This document shows positions 1 to 10,809 of a stretch of DNA of 18,118 nucleotides, in pieces. Source of the stretch: Physocladia obscura (Eukaryota > Chytridiomycota > Chytridiomycetes > Chytridiales > Chytriomycetaceae); the NCBI GenBank assembly GCA_027596945.1, contig JADGJH010000376.1, positions 1,819 to 19,936 of the forward strand, given 5' to 3'. The translations under genes were made by a program, and so were the position numbers. A model generated the notes under the pieces. That model was not told where the DNA came from and ran no database searches. It saw only the letters and a program-made list of their open reading frames with translations. Position 1 is the first letter of the stretch. Each line of letters opens with the position of its first letter.

Positions 1-676
1 AAACCCCACTCATCGTCCACTTATTCAGACTCCCGAGGCTGAGCAAGAACGCAAGAAAGTTTTGGCTGAACTAATCTCTATAACTGACAAGCTGACTGAG
101 CTTGGTCGCTATGGTGGGTCAAACCTTAACTTTTTCCCATCCCACTACGCTCAAGTGAATATGATGACCCAAACATGGAACAACTGGGAATCTCTCTTAG
201 TAGACATTGCTGAGAATCTCCTATTAGTAGAACCTGACTCTTCACCAATTTATTCCAAAAAAAGGATAGAAACAAAAAAAAACACTCATTATTTATAAAT
301 AGATGTTATGGAACAAACGTATGAATCAATTGTTCGAAATTTACGAATCGCTGGTCTCTTGAGTGATGGCTGGCAACACGGAGATCTAGTACCTCTGCCA
401 GAAACATCATCAAAACTCAGTAATGACGCCAACGCAGCCGCCGCACAAAAGATTCTCTGGGAGTATAAGTTTGGCAAAGATTCCGAAGACCTGAAAGGGC
501 CGTATCCTGCACCCCAAATGCGCGAATGGAAGGAATCTAATTTTTTTAGCGACGCAACAGATACTTGGGTACGGCTTGTAAAAGTGTCGGGAACCACTTC
601 TTTGGATCCAGTGAAAAACTTTGTGCCGATTTCGTATGTGAATTTAGACACTGGAGAAGGAGCGCCTGTGTCATGA
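1..676 (+). CDS. GYF-domain protein, CD2BP2/Lin1/Snu40-like (3' part)
   Basis: Two exons are visible: 1-113 (codons start at base 2; the 5' end lies outside the window) and 303-676, joined through a GT-AG intron at 114-302. The splice gives ...LTELGRYD followed by VMEQTYESIVRNL, keeping frame. The last exon holds a GYF domain: WEYKF, then GPYPAPQM, an REW tryptophan and SNFF in place of the canonical GYF triplet. In this family the domain binds proline-rich peptides such as PPGW-type motifs, and CD2BP2/Lin1/Snu40 is a U5 snRNP-associated nuclear protein that leaves before tri-snRNP assembly. The alanine-rich linker before the domain and the helical region before the splice fit the C-terminal half of that family. 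The product stops at TGA 674-676; an AATAAA at 970-975 could be its poly(A) signal. The family call is good; the exact orthologue is inference. The intron is unusually long for this window and mostly open in the upstream frame. Confidence 0.78.
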
Positions 677-1100
677 TCTATTCGGAAAAAGAAACAAATT
701 TTTCTTTGAAGCTTTGTTTTTTGCTCTGTTTGGTTTGTCCTTTGCCACCTCCTCTACCTTCAGAAAGCTTTATGATGATGAAAAATTTAAGGTATAGTTC
801 AACTGATATTCAATGAAGAACTAAATAGCTAAAAAATTTTTCGCTCCTATCTGATACTTTCTCAAATTTACTATTTTTTTTTTCAAAAATTATTTCTGAT
901 ATAAAAATATTTTTTTTTCAGGTTGCAAAATTATTTTTGTTTCAAGATCTATTAGCAAAATCTATTTTTAATAAAAATAATCAATCTACATCCGTGTCAT
1001 TATGGTGCTGTTCCTTGTTTTTTGTTACGAGATTTTGCCATGTTGAGATATTATTACTTTTTTTGAAGCCATGTGGGAGTGTAAGGATAGATGTACAATA
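677..1100. other. AT-rich intergenic stretch
   Basis: No coding region could be supported. The stretch is dominated by T and A runs and contains an AATAAA at 970-975 that may serve the upstream GYF-domain gene. The short open frame at 565-816 has no recognisable protein character and overlaps the real exon in another frame. Confidence 0.5.
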
Positions 1101-1866
1101 ACTTATTACATTGACCAAGTACGGGACATTTTCATTGTGACATTGGAGATAGATTCGACAACCATACCCAAGTTAGTTCATCCAGATCGATTGCTCTCGG
1201 TTCTGGAAGACTGCAGGCCATACACTGTCGATTATTAGTCATTACGGTAATAGTGCAACATCAAGTTGATGTGGTGTTGGTGAGTTTTCGAGATCGGTTA
1301 TGTGGCAAAATCAATCAGAATTTTTTTGACGTAAATTACGAAATGAGTTTGACCCAGGAATACTCTTATGAGTTTCTGTTCAAGGTCAGTAAAAACGCAA
1401 CAAACCGGTAAGTTTGTTTTGTTTATCAGTGTATGCGATTCAGGGTTAACTCAAAAGACATAAAGAGTGGTATAAACACTGCCAGTAACTCCTTCAATAT
1501 CAGCGTCGGAAAGTCGTGTCTATTATTACGCTTCACGAACAATCAATTTCGTATATATAGCAACAATGCTTCGATTAATTAAAATGATACTGGTTGCGAA
1601 CAAGTCGGATCTACACGGAAGCAAGTGCAAAGTTTGGGGAAATATCGCTGGAGCGTTTCTTGGAGTTGCCAGTGCAGTTTTCGATCAACGAAATCTTGAA
1701 GGACGTTGCAAGTTTTACGGATGAAGAGGTTCGATGGCTGGAGGCTCATAGAGTGAAGTTTGGATCACGACGCGTTGTGAACATGAGTTGTCGGGCTACT
1801 CAGTCTATAATTCTTCAACCGCGTAGTTCAAATAACACGCGACAAGAAGATGATGGATGTTGTTGA
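1101..1866 (+). pseudogene. Decayed Rab-family GTPase with motifs out of order
   Basis: Several Rab pieces are recognisable, but not in Rab order. First (1101-1310) comes a degenerate switch-I to G3 stretch: VTLEID, then WKTAG instead of WDTAG, and DVVLVSFRDR. Second (1343-1550) comes a normal N-terminus, MSLTQEYSYEFLFK, then CDSG, intron 1445-1503, and VGKSCLLLRFTNNQF, which is the P-loop. Third (1584-1613) comes ILVANKSDL, the G4 box. It is followed directly by ASAKFGE (G5) and, after a frameshift near 1640, by IAGAFLGVASAVFDQ. Fourth (about 1714-1761) comes FTDEEVRWLEAHRVKF, which normally lies between G4 and G5. The last frame ends in a hydrophilic tail and Gly-Cys-Cys (stop 1864-1866), a typical prenylation end. 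In-frame stops interrupt the G2/G3 piece. A functional Rab cannot be read from this order, so I call it a pseudogene. It could also be two overlapping decayed copies. Confidence 0.55.
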
Positions 1867-1941
1867 AAAAGTCGGATGAAAATTTTGGAATTGAAATGTG
1901 AAGGCGATTTGTGGCAGAAAAGAAAGTTTTTTCAAAAAACG

Positions 1942-3784
<1,843 letters not shown>

Positions 3785-5365
3785 TTTCGATTGGTCTTAA
3801 TTGTGATGCAGTGCTAGCCTTATCCCTTTCTCTCTCTTTTTTTTATCAGGGAAAGGGTGTTTACAAAAAAAAAAATTGCAACTTTTAAAAAAATAGTGAC
3901 CCAAACACAAACTATTGATTAACAACAGCATCATGGGAATTTAAAGCCAAGAACGTGCTGAAATCAATAGAATCGACAAGACAAATTCGAATCTGGATCA
4001 TCAGGGCTGCGCGGCGCAAAATGCGGTGAGTTTGAACGTAAACTCTGCTGATTAAGGTATTGTCTTTCGCCATACTGTGCCATTTGTGTTATGTGGCGGC
4101 AGTTTTCGTTATTTAGAGTGCTGCCGTTTGCTATTGTGTTTATTTATTCCATCCGATCCGATTTGTGGGACCATTCTGATATTGGTTGACTGCGATTTGC
4201 TTTGTTGCTTTGGATTTGGCGCCGTATTTACTGATTCGCCGGACGCAAACATTTAGTCATCTTCGAATTTGGATAAGGCAGTTGCTTGTGGACTGATTTG
4301 GTGCAGCATGTGTGACAATGCAGACTTGGAAGGAACCAAATTATTGACTCCATCCACGTTTGTATCACCTTGTGCTTATCTTCATCCTCCCTTTAAAATA
4401 TTTGCATAAAATATTTAATCTCCTGACTTTTATTATTATTGACTGTTGGTACTTTTGTATATCATCCTTTACTCCTGTAGTATTGCTCTCAATAAATACA
4501 TACTCAATTGGAAAGTGCTGATGATAGATTTGATTGGAAACTGGAGTAAATGAAAGAGGTAGACTAGTGAGGACAGGAGACAAGATTGTGACTGAGGTTG
4601 GTAAATTATTAAACTATAAATAAATAATTTACCAGATGTCCCAATTGAGTAAGAATTTATATTTGTGAGGGTAATTGGGTATTAATGGCAACAAGTCAAG
4701 ATGCTTAATTGAAGTTGACAGGAAGGATTTTCTGGAATAAGTTCCAAGATTGGCAGCAAAGGAGGACTGTCTGAAGAAGGAAAATATTTGGGCCTTTTCA
4801 GGTTAAATGTTCTTTATTATTTGCTCCCATTGTCCTATTCTCAGTATGCTTTTGTCTTCCATATGTTACTGTTGCTCTTATGCCATCTAACAGTAGTGGC
4901 TTAGTCTGGTGGTAAAAGCTAAGTTCAAGACTGCAGATATGCATGACTATCACTCCAGGAATATTTCTTGTCATTTTTCTTGGTCATTATGCATGTGGCA
5001 TATGCCTGAATTTTGTCACTCAGGTCAGCTGACATGCCTGCCAGTGCTGCATTTTTCATGAGACCAAAGCGCGCTTGGTTGAAGATGGCAGCCCGGCGTT
5101 GAACAAAGCGCTGTCACTAGGTGGCTGAGTTTCCATCAATTTGGTGGGCTGGAACTGCTGTTGGATTGAAGTTCACCAGGAGCAAACCTGCCTCAGTAAG
5201 TTTTTGGAGAATGCTAGTTTCATAGTCTTTATTAAAAAAGAATGGTCAGCGATAAGTCAATATCGACAGGGAAGGCGGTGAGATTGGGGTCATTAGACAG
5301 CACACAAAAGATTTTGGAAGTCATTTTTGTTTCGATTATCCACAACCATTTTGTGTTTGCAAAAA
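3785..5365. other. Intergenic region with repeat copy, no supported gene
   Basis: It begins with the 3' flank of CaMK-A and ends at the Rab18-like start. It holds one copy of a 111-nt dispersed repeat at 3928-4038. The rest shows no frame with recognisable protein content on either strand; the longest minus frame (4365-4583) does not resemble a known family. Base composition and texture resemble the eroded transposon-like tracts at 9000-10700, so old mobile DNA is possible but not shown. Confidence 0.5.
3928..4038 (+). repeat. Dispersed repeat, copy 1
   Basis: A block starting gcatcatgggaatttaaag and ending gagtttgaacg recurs at 16555-16666 in the same orientation. By eye about 95 of 112 aligned positions agree, including a fully identical run over gtgctgaaatcaatagaatc. 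Similarity stops sharply at both edges. In copy 1 the minus strand is open in one frame, but copy 2 has a stop there and the substitutions do not favour third positions, so coding is unlikely. Confidence 0.75.
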
Positions 5366-6245
5366 ATGAGTAATACAAACAATACCGGTGACGTGGAAGC
5401 TACCTTCAAACTGCTCATGATTGGCGATTCGGGAACAGGCAAATCGTCACTGCTTCTGCGGTTCACAGACGATGCGTGGCTGCAGCCCGAAGAAGTCGCC
5501 GCGACAATCGGTGTGTAATTACGAGTATCAGTAACAACCAGATCTAAACCATCTAACTCAACGCTAGGCGTCGACTTTAAAGTTAAAATTATCGACGTGG
5601 ATAATAAAAAATATAAGCTTACCATTTGGGTACGTGTGATGACTCAACGCGATAACGTCTAAACTTCAAATCAGGACACTGCCGGCCAGGAGCGATTTCG
5701 CACACTGACAAGCTCATATTATCGCGGCGCACAGGGTGTTATTATGGGTATCCAATATATCTTGTCATTTACACCGTTGTTTGACACAATTTAATTTTTA
5801 CAGTTTACGATGTTACACAACGCGACTCATTCGCACACCTCGAAACCTGGTTCAACGAACTCGACACATACACGACGAATCCGCTTGTCGTCAAAATGCT
5901 TGTTGGCAACAAAATTGACAAGGATGGTTCGAACGATAGTTCGCGACAGGTTTCGCGGAAGGAGGGTGAGGCGTTTGCGAAACGTATGGGTACGCTTTTT
6001 GTCGAAAGTAGTGCTAAATCTCGTTCTGGTGTTATTGATGCCTTTGTTGAAGTTGTAAGAAAGGTATTTTATGCAATGCTGAGAGTTACATGTTTTAATA
6101 CACTGACATCAACTTAATAAATCAGATTGCCGAAACTCCTGAACTTTACCAAAAAACAGCCGCGCATGCAGCAAGAGCCGCCAATACTGTAAATTTGGAT
6201 CAGCAAAATAATCAATCAGGCGAAAGCGGCGGCAGTTGTTGCTGA
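5366..6245 (+). CDS. Rab GTPase, Rab18-like
   Basis: Five exons (5366-5510, 5568-5629, 5675-5747, 5804-6063, 6126-6245) with GT-AG introns of 45-62 nt splice in phase to 219 residues. All GTPase motifs are intact and in order: GDSGTGKS (about 20-27), TIGVDF with the switch-I threonine, WDTAGQE, NKID and SSAKS. The C-terminus SGGSCC is a double-cysteine geranylgeranylation signal. [20 protein letters not shown] and the F-K-V-K-I-I beta strand after VDF fit Rab18 better than Rab1/8/11; Rab18 acts at the ER and lipid droplets. The exact Rab class needs a tree. An AATAAA at 6307-6312 lies 62 bases after the stop. The gene converges with the glutamine synthetase-like gene, leaving 169 bases between stop codons. 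Confidence 0.88.
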
Positions 6246-6306
6246 AAGAAGGAAACCAAAAAGTGGGGGAAAAAATCCACCAAAAACATTCTACCACATT
6301 ATGTTC

Positions 6307-6312
6307 AATAAA
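6307..6312 (+). terminator. Poly(A) signal of the Rab18-like gene
   Basis: Canonical AATAAA, 62 bases downstream of the Rab18-like stop. A minus-strand AATAAA for the opposing gene begins only 16 bases further on. Confidence 0.5.
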
Positions 6313-6328
6313 AATTAGTTCATCTTCA

Positions 6329-6334
6329 TTTATT
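6329..6334 (-). terminator. Poly(A) signal of the glutamine synthetase-like gene
   Basis: On the minus strand this reads AATAAA, about 80 bases after the stop of the glutamine synthetase-like gene. Cleavage a little further on would put its 3' end inside the 3' UTR of the convergent Rab gene. Confidence 0.45.
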
Positions 6335-6414
6335 TATATTGGTCGTGTACAAAACGGCAACAACAACAACAAAAAAAAAAGATCAATCATGAATGTCCAA
6401 CTCAGAAAATCGCA

Positions 6415-8265
6415 TCAAATTACTTCAAAGTATCTCGAGACCTCCCAATTTGTAACAGCAGTCTCCCAAACGCGCCATTCATGCTTTCTGGTACCGACGT
6501 AATGGTCCACAAACCCATTACCCAAAACTTGCCTCGCCATACTATCAGACGCATCCATTGCCTCGTAAGCCTCCTTCAAGTTTCGTGCTAGTCGAATCTC
6601 ATTCTTTCGACCGCCGTCAAACTTTTGCGTAACCTCCGCAGCCGGCATAGGAAGCTCAAGCTTGCGTTTGATGCCCTCATATCCACAAGCGAGAATCGCT
6701 GCAACAGTCAGATACGGATTCGCATCGGCGCCGGGAACGCGGATTTCAAGACGCGTAGCATTGGCAGGGGCGGTGGGTGGGGTTATGAGACGAATAGACG
6801 TTGTGCGGTTCTCGACGCCATACGAAACTGTGATTGGGGCCCAATAGTTTTCGACGAGGCGTTTGTAACTGTTTATTGTTGGTGCGAAGATTGGCATAAC
6901 TGACGGGAGACCTTCTAGAACGCCTGCGAGGAACCAATTGAGAACGCGCGATGTTTGTGGGATTGCGTGTTTTGGAGTTGTTACAGTGGATTCGATCGCA
7001 TACGGCCACAGCGCGGCAACAGCAGGGTCAAAGAGGTTTCCTGGAATATCTGCAGCGGTGATACTCACATGTGTGTGGCCGCTGCAGCCAGGAAGATTAT
7101 TATGCGGTTTGGCCATGAAAGTTGGCATCACGCCGTGTTTTAGTCCAATGCTTTTTGCAACAGTTTTGAAAAGATGTGCATTGTCGCAAAGAGTTAGTGC
7201 GTCGCTGTATTGGATCGCGGCTTCATATACTCCTGGTCCCGTTTCAGTGTGGTAACATTCGAGCGGAATTTTGAGATCATTGCAAGCGTCGAGAATGCCA
7301 TGGAAGTAGTCCGAGTTGATGATTGGACGCGTTACTGAGTATCCAAACATTCCAGGCGTTAGTTTTTGGAGGTTTGTACCGTTCTTTTCTGCGATAGAGT
7401 CCGGTGTTTCTAATATCGACGTATTAATTTGTTTATTTAGTTAGTTGTTTCAATTTTTTGCCTTTGACGAAATGAAAACAGTGACATACCTTTGAAATTA
7501 AAGAACTCGTATTCAATACCAACGTTCGCCGTAACTCCCAGTTCATCAATGCCTCTCTTAATGACAGATTTTAACAGTCCCCGTGGGCACATTGGAAGTG
7601 GCAACGATGTTCGTGGATCATAAAAGTCGACCAGAAAAAGTGGAATATTGCGTTCCCATGGAATCTGCCGAAACGAAGCTAAATCCGGAACAGCGATAAT
7701 ATCGGGGTAACCGGCTGTTTTTGTTTGGGCGCATGAAAGTTTGGAATCGAGCTCGGGTGACGATATTTAAATGATACTAACTCTCTGCATCCGCCATTGC
7801 AACATCACGCGCACTGTAAACTACGTCGTGCGAGTCCCACGCGAATACAACATTACAGAAACCTATTCGAATCGAATCGATCGTATGCGGCACGATATAT
7901 TGGTTTGAGTTAGACACTCTGATAACAAATAGTTGTGTTTACACACCCAACCCGTCCTTAGCTTTGCTAAACTTGGACACAACAACAAGTTTACCACGCG
8001 GGATTCCGTCAATATCGCATCCTGAGAGTTTAACGTGTGAATGCTTGGCGAGCGCCTCTTCCATTTTGGCGTTGCTGTTCTTTTTGGGAAGAAAATTGAA
8101 CTGATTATCAGATTTTTTGAAGGGAACACTATCTTGTTTGGAGATCGGAACAGTTGAGTATTCGCGCCACCCTCAGGCGAATGCCGTCAAGGGAAAATAT
8201 ATCACTCACTGGGACAACAGATTCTGGATCAACTTTCTTCTCTTTCTTGGCATCATTGCTTTCCA
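6415..8265 (-). CDS. Class-I-type glutamine synthetase-like ligase
   Basis: Minus-strand exons in order of translation: 8210-8265, 7947-8100, 7782-7862, 7490-7714, 6415-7409; introns are 67-109 nt and phases agree. The N-terminal beta-grasp part carries KLSGCDIDGIPRGK and GFCNVVFAWDSHD; the catalytic part has IEYEFFNF, GVYEAAI, PGCSGHTHVSI with the ATP-site histidine, NRTTSIRL and EIRVPGADANPYL. It ends WETAVTNWEVSRYFEVI. The RVPGADANPYL motif and the Y-x-x-x-R ending are those of class I/lengsin/PuuA-like enzymes, not of the short class II synthetase normal for eukaryotic ammonia assimilation. It probably ligates an amine to glutamate; the substrate cannot be told from sequence. The start is unresolved: 8210-8265 encodes a Lys/Glu-rich tail and would need an ATG split by an intron (A|TG) or another upstream exon. 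Confidence 0.85.
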
Positions 8266-8984
8266 CTGATACCAGTAAAGTATGCTAAAAATTTATTGGG
8301 CAGAATTTTTATAATGATTTGTTTGATTGTTCTTGCCTTTTCTTGTTCTTGTTGTCGGCTTGAAATTAACCAAAATCGTTCGCTTTTCAATTTTTGTTTC
8401 AATTATACTGTCAGTCGCACCGCTGCGTCGGGACACTGCACGCGTTGTTGTGGTTGTGGATGTTGTCGTTTTCAAAAAATTGCGGTGCTTTTCCATGATT
8501 TTGCCAAAAAAAATTTTCGTCATCTCTGCTGGATATATCAACGAAAACGCAAGTATTTATTTTAACAAACTTCATTACTTCATTCATGGCGCATTTTCTA
8601 ACCAATTTTTTGATGTAATCAATGTTTGGTGCAACTACATTCACCTGTCGGTTCGAGTCTCCTTTGACGAGTACAGTAAAGTGAAGCTGCTCTGCCAAAT
8701 TCGCACCTGAGAATCTGAGTGGTTTCATTGCATCTTCTCTGCTGTCATCAGTTCGTCCTTCAGCAATCAAAATCACCATTTCTGTTAGTTTTCAACCAAA
8801 CGCAATCCTCCATCAAAACATTACATCGAGTACATGGTATTTAGAAGTTCACCCAAGCAGTTCAAATGAAATAAGTTTTGAAGAGCAGTGCATTGTGTGT
8901 TAACAGCACTGCAAGATTTTGGGAAAGATAAAAAAGCAATTGTAAATGATGGCTAAAGACATCAGGTAAAAATAAAATAAAATA
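8266..8984 (-). other. Upstream region of the GS-like gene with an unassigned ORF
   Basis: It should contain the missing 5' exon or 5' UTR of the glutamine synthetase-like gene. A minus frame at 8411-8779 (122 residues from an ATG) begins with protein-like sequence (AEGRTDDSRED, then ANLAEQLHFTVLV and NIDYIKKLV) and decays into Asn/His-rich text before its stop. A second frame, 8293-8541, is Thr/Arg-rich. I recognise neither. Good donor-like gt sites inside 8411-8779 leave open a spliced 5' exon or a separate small gene. Confidence 0.3.
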
Positions 8985-9560
8985 TTGTATTTACCTTTTA
9001 CCGTTTCTTTTCTTCTTTTTCAAGGCTTGATTGTATTTTATTCAGCCTCCCTTGTTAGGTTGAACTTAGTGTTCAATCCACCATTGCTTAGTCAAGACTT
9101 AACTAGAGTGGCCAGAATCCCCCTTGGTTATCATCAAGCAATGCCAGCATTGATGCCAGTTCTAAGATCAATAGGCAGTGCAAGTGACCACAATTGGCCA
9201 GTAGTTTGCAATTTCCATGTCTGAGACTTTTTTATTTAGGACTGATACAATGAGAGCCAACATCTGTTAATATTTCAGTAGGTTTATCAGAAGCTTGATA
9301 GTAGACTTTAAATTTGAGAGTTGAGAGAGTTTTTTTATTAAGATTCTGCCCTAAAAATTGAAATCCAGAGCCCTCTTTATAGCTTTTTTAAGTAGTTTCT
9401 TTTTTCTATTTTGTTCCTTGATATGCCTCTAAATTTGAAATAATTTGAAATACAATAGTATAAACACATCTTTGAGTTTTTCTCTTTTTTCAATGAAAAA
9501 TATTCTTGAGAAAAACAAAACAAATGTGGTTTTTGTGTCATTGCTTATAACTCAAAATGA
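8985..9560. other. Non-coding stretch, no gene seen
   Basis: Repeated stops in all frames beyond short ORFs. The plus frame at 8985-9224 has no recognisable domain. On the minus strand the text reads like strongly eroded coding DNA but nothing can be named. Confidence 0.4.
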
Positions 9561-9589
9561 TTGATGTTACAGTGAATGGCAGTTGGTTT

Positions 9590-10380
9590 CTTCACTTAGT
9601 TTGTGTTGACTTTAGACAAGTCACTGTTCTGTTTAATTAATAAATAGCTTAATATCTTTATGAATAAACTAAAGTTGACTGTGCCAACAGTGAATACATG
9701 TGTTGTAGTCATCAACATATTCAAATCTGTTGGTACAAGAGACTGTGGATACCTCCATAGGACCTTGCAACTGTCTTTTCTGCATTTTCTAAATGTTTCT
9801 ATTGATTTCATCATTTATGAAAATGTTTATGTTCAAAACCTTTGTATGTTCCAGAGGATCTCTCACTTTCTTCCCTAGTCTACTACGCAAGCCATGCTCT
9901 TGTGTAGGATGATCCAGGAGAGAGTGTGTGTTTCCAGCATTTGAACATCATAGTAAGTGGAGTAGGTCTCTTACTTTTAACTAGTGAACATACCAGATTC
10001 TTCTCAATAGTTCTCTGTTGACTCTGTTGGCACCTCTGTAGTAGTGTATCACAGTAAGAACAACCGATCAGTTGAAACAGTATTAGTTTAATCTCTTCAT
10101 AAAAATTGTTTGTTTTTATCAACTGCCCATAAATAAAGCTATTTTTATATTTTAACTTTATTGAAATAAGCTAAGACAAACAATTTATTTCTTTTATTTT
10201 ACTTGTTTTGTGATACACATCTCTCACCACAGAGTTACATACACTTCAACATGAGTATCAAAAATAGTCCTATATTTATATTTAGAGCACATTGTGGCAC
10301 ATTGTGCTGAGTACTACTACAGCAGCTGAAACTGCTGTACCAATAGTGTCTTTGGCCAAAACCATAACTTTATTCATCCC
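9590..10380 (-). mobile_element. Eroded Ty1/copia-like retroelement fragment
   Basis: Minus-strand translation, broken by many stops and shifts, shows pieces in copia Pol order. At 10380-10285 KVMVLAKDT...LST...HNVL resembles the segment after the protease (V-x-L-A-D-G ... L-x-N-V-L). Near 10110 TNNFYEE resembles the NNLYE stretch before the integrase zinc finger. At 9764-9695 GPMEVSTVS followed by YVDDYNT resembles the GPM-x-V-x-S ... FIDDYTR start of the integrase core. Order and spacing are reasonable, but each match is weak and there are no visible LTRs. It is clearly inactive if real. Confidence 0.4.
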
Positions 10381-10809
10381 TTTATTGTTAAACCCTTGTT
10401 ATCTACACAAGCTGAGGTTGCATGTATGTACAACAAGTCAAGAGTTTATATGCTTATATGCTATGTGACTTAATGATAGGAATAGTCATTTAATAAGGCA
10501 GCTGAAAAACCACACAGAAATATTGTGTATGATGCTTCTTGTGTACTTTATTGTATAAAAAGGGATATAGATTCAATCAATTAATTTATTTTCTGTCTTA
10601 TTTCTTATGACATATTACTTGTTATTGTTACTTGTTATTCTGATTATTGACTAGGATCCTTTTTCTTTTTCTTTTTGAAAATTTTATGAATTCTCCCAAT
10701 TATTTACAACATATGTAGTGGAAAATATCATGTGAAGATATTTTATTTTGAATATGCACGATGTGTCAAGATCAAGTAGGCACAGGGTATTTATAGGTTT
10801 TCAAAAGCT
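10381..10809. other. AT-rich intergenic stretch
   Basis: No coding frame. It contains the 3' flank of CaMK-B, including a minus-strand AATAAA at 10742-10747, 63 bases past the CaMK-B stop. The remainder resembles the adjacent eroded element but shows no motif. Confidence 0.45.

Noticed and set aside
4893..4960. tRNA-like stretch with a perfect A-box (tggcttagtctgg) followed by gttcaag
   Set aside because: The B-box-like part lies only about 12 bases after the A-box, and no acceptor, anticodon or T stem can be formed. Chance match or a very old tRNA-derived fragment.
5293..5625. 110-residue minus-strand ORF over the Rab18-like first exons
   Set aside because: It is a shadow frame of confirmed exons on the plus strand and has no domain features.
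6625..7255. Several plus-strand ORFs of 60-105 codons inside the GS-like gene
   Set aside because: They are antisense shadows of the long conserved 6415-7409 exon, with Arg/Cys-rich composition typical of such shadows.
7863..8129. 88-residue minus-strand ORF starting MFPSKN
   Set aside because: It overlaps the GS-like exon 7947-8100 in a different frame. The GS frame has the conserved KLSGCDIDGIPRGK motif, so this one is not used.
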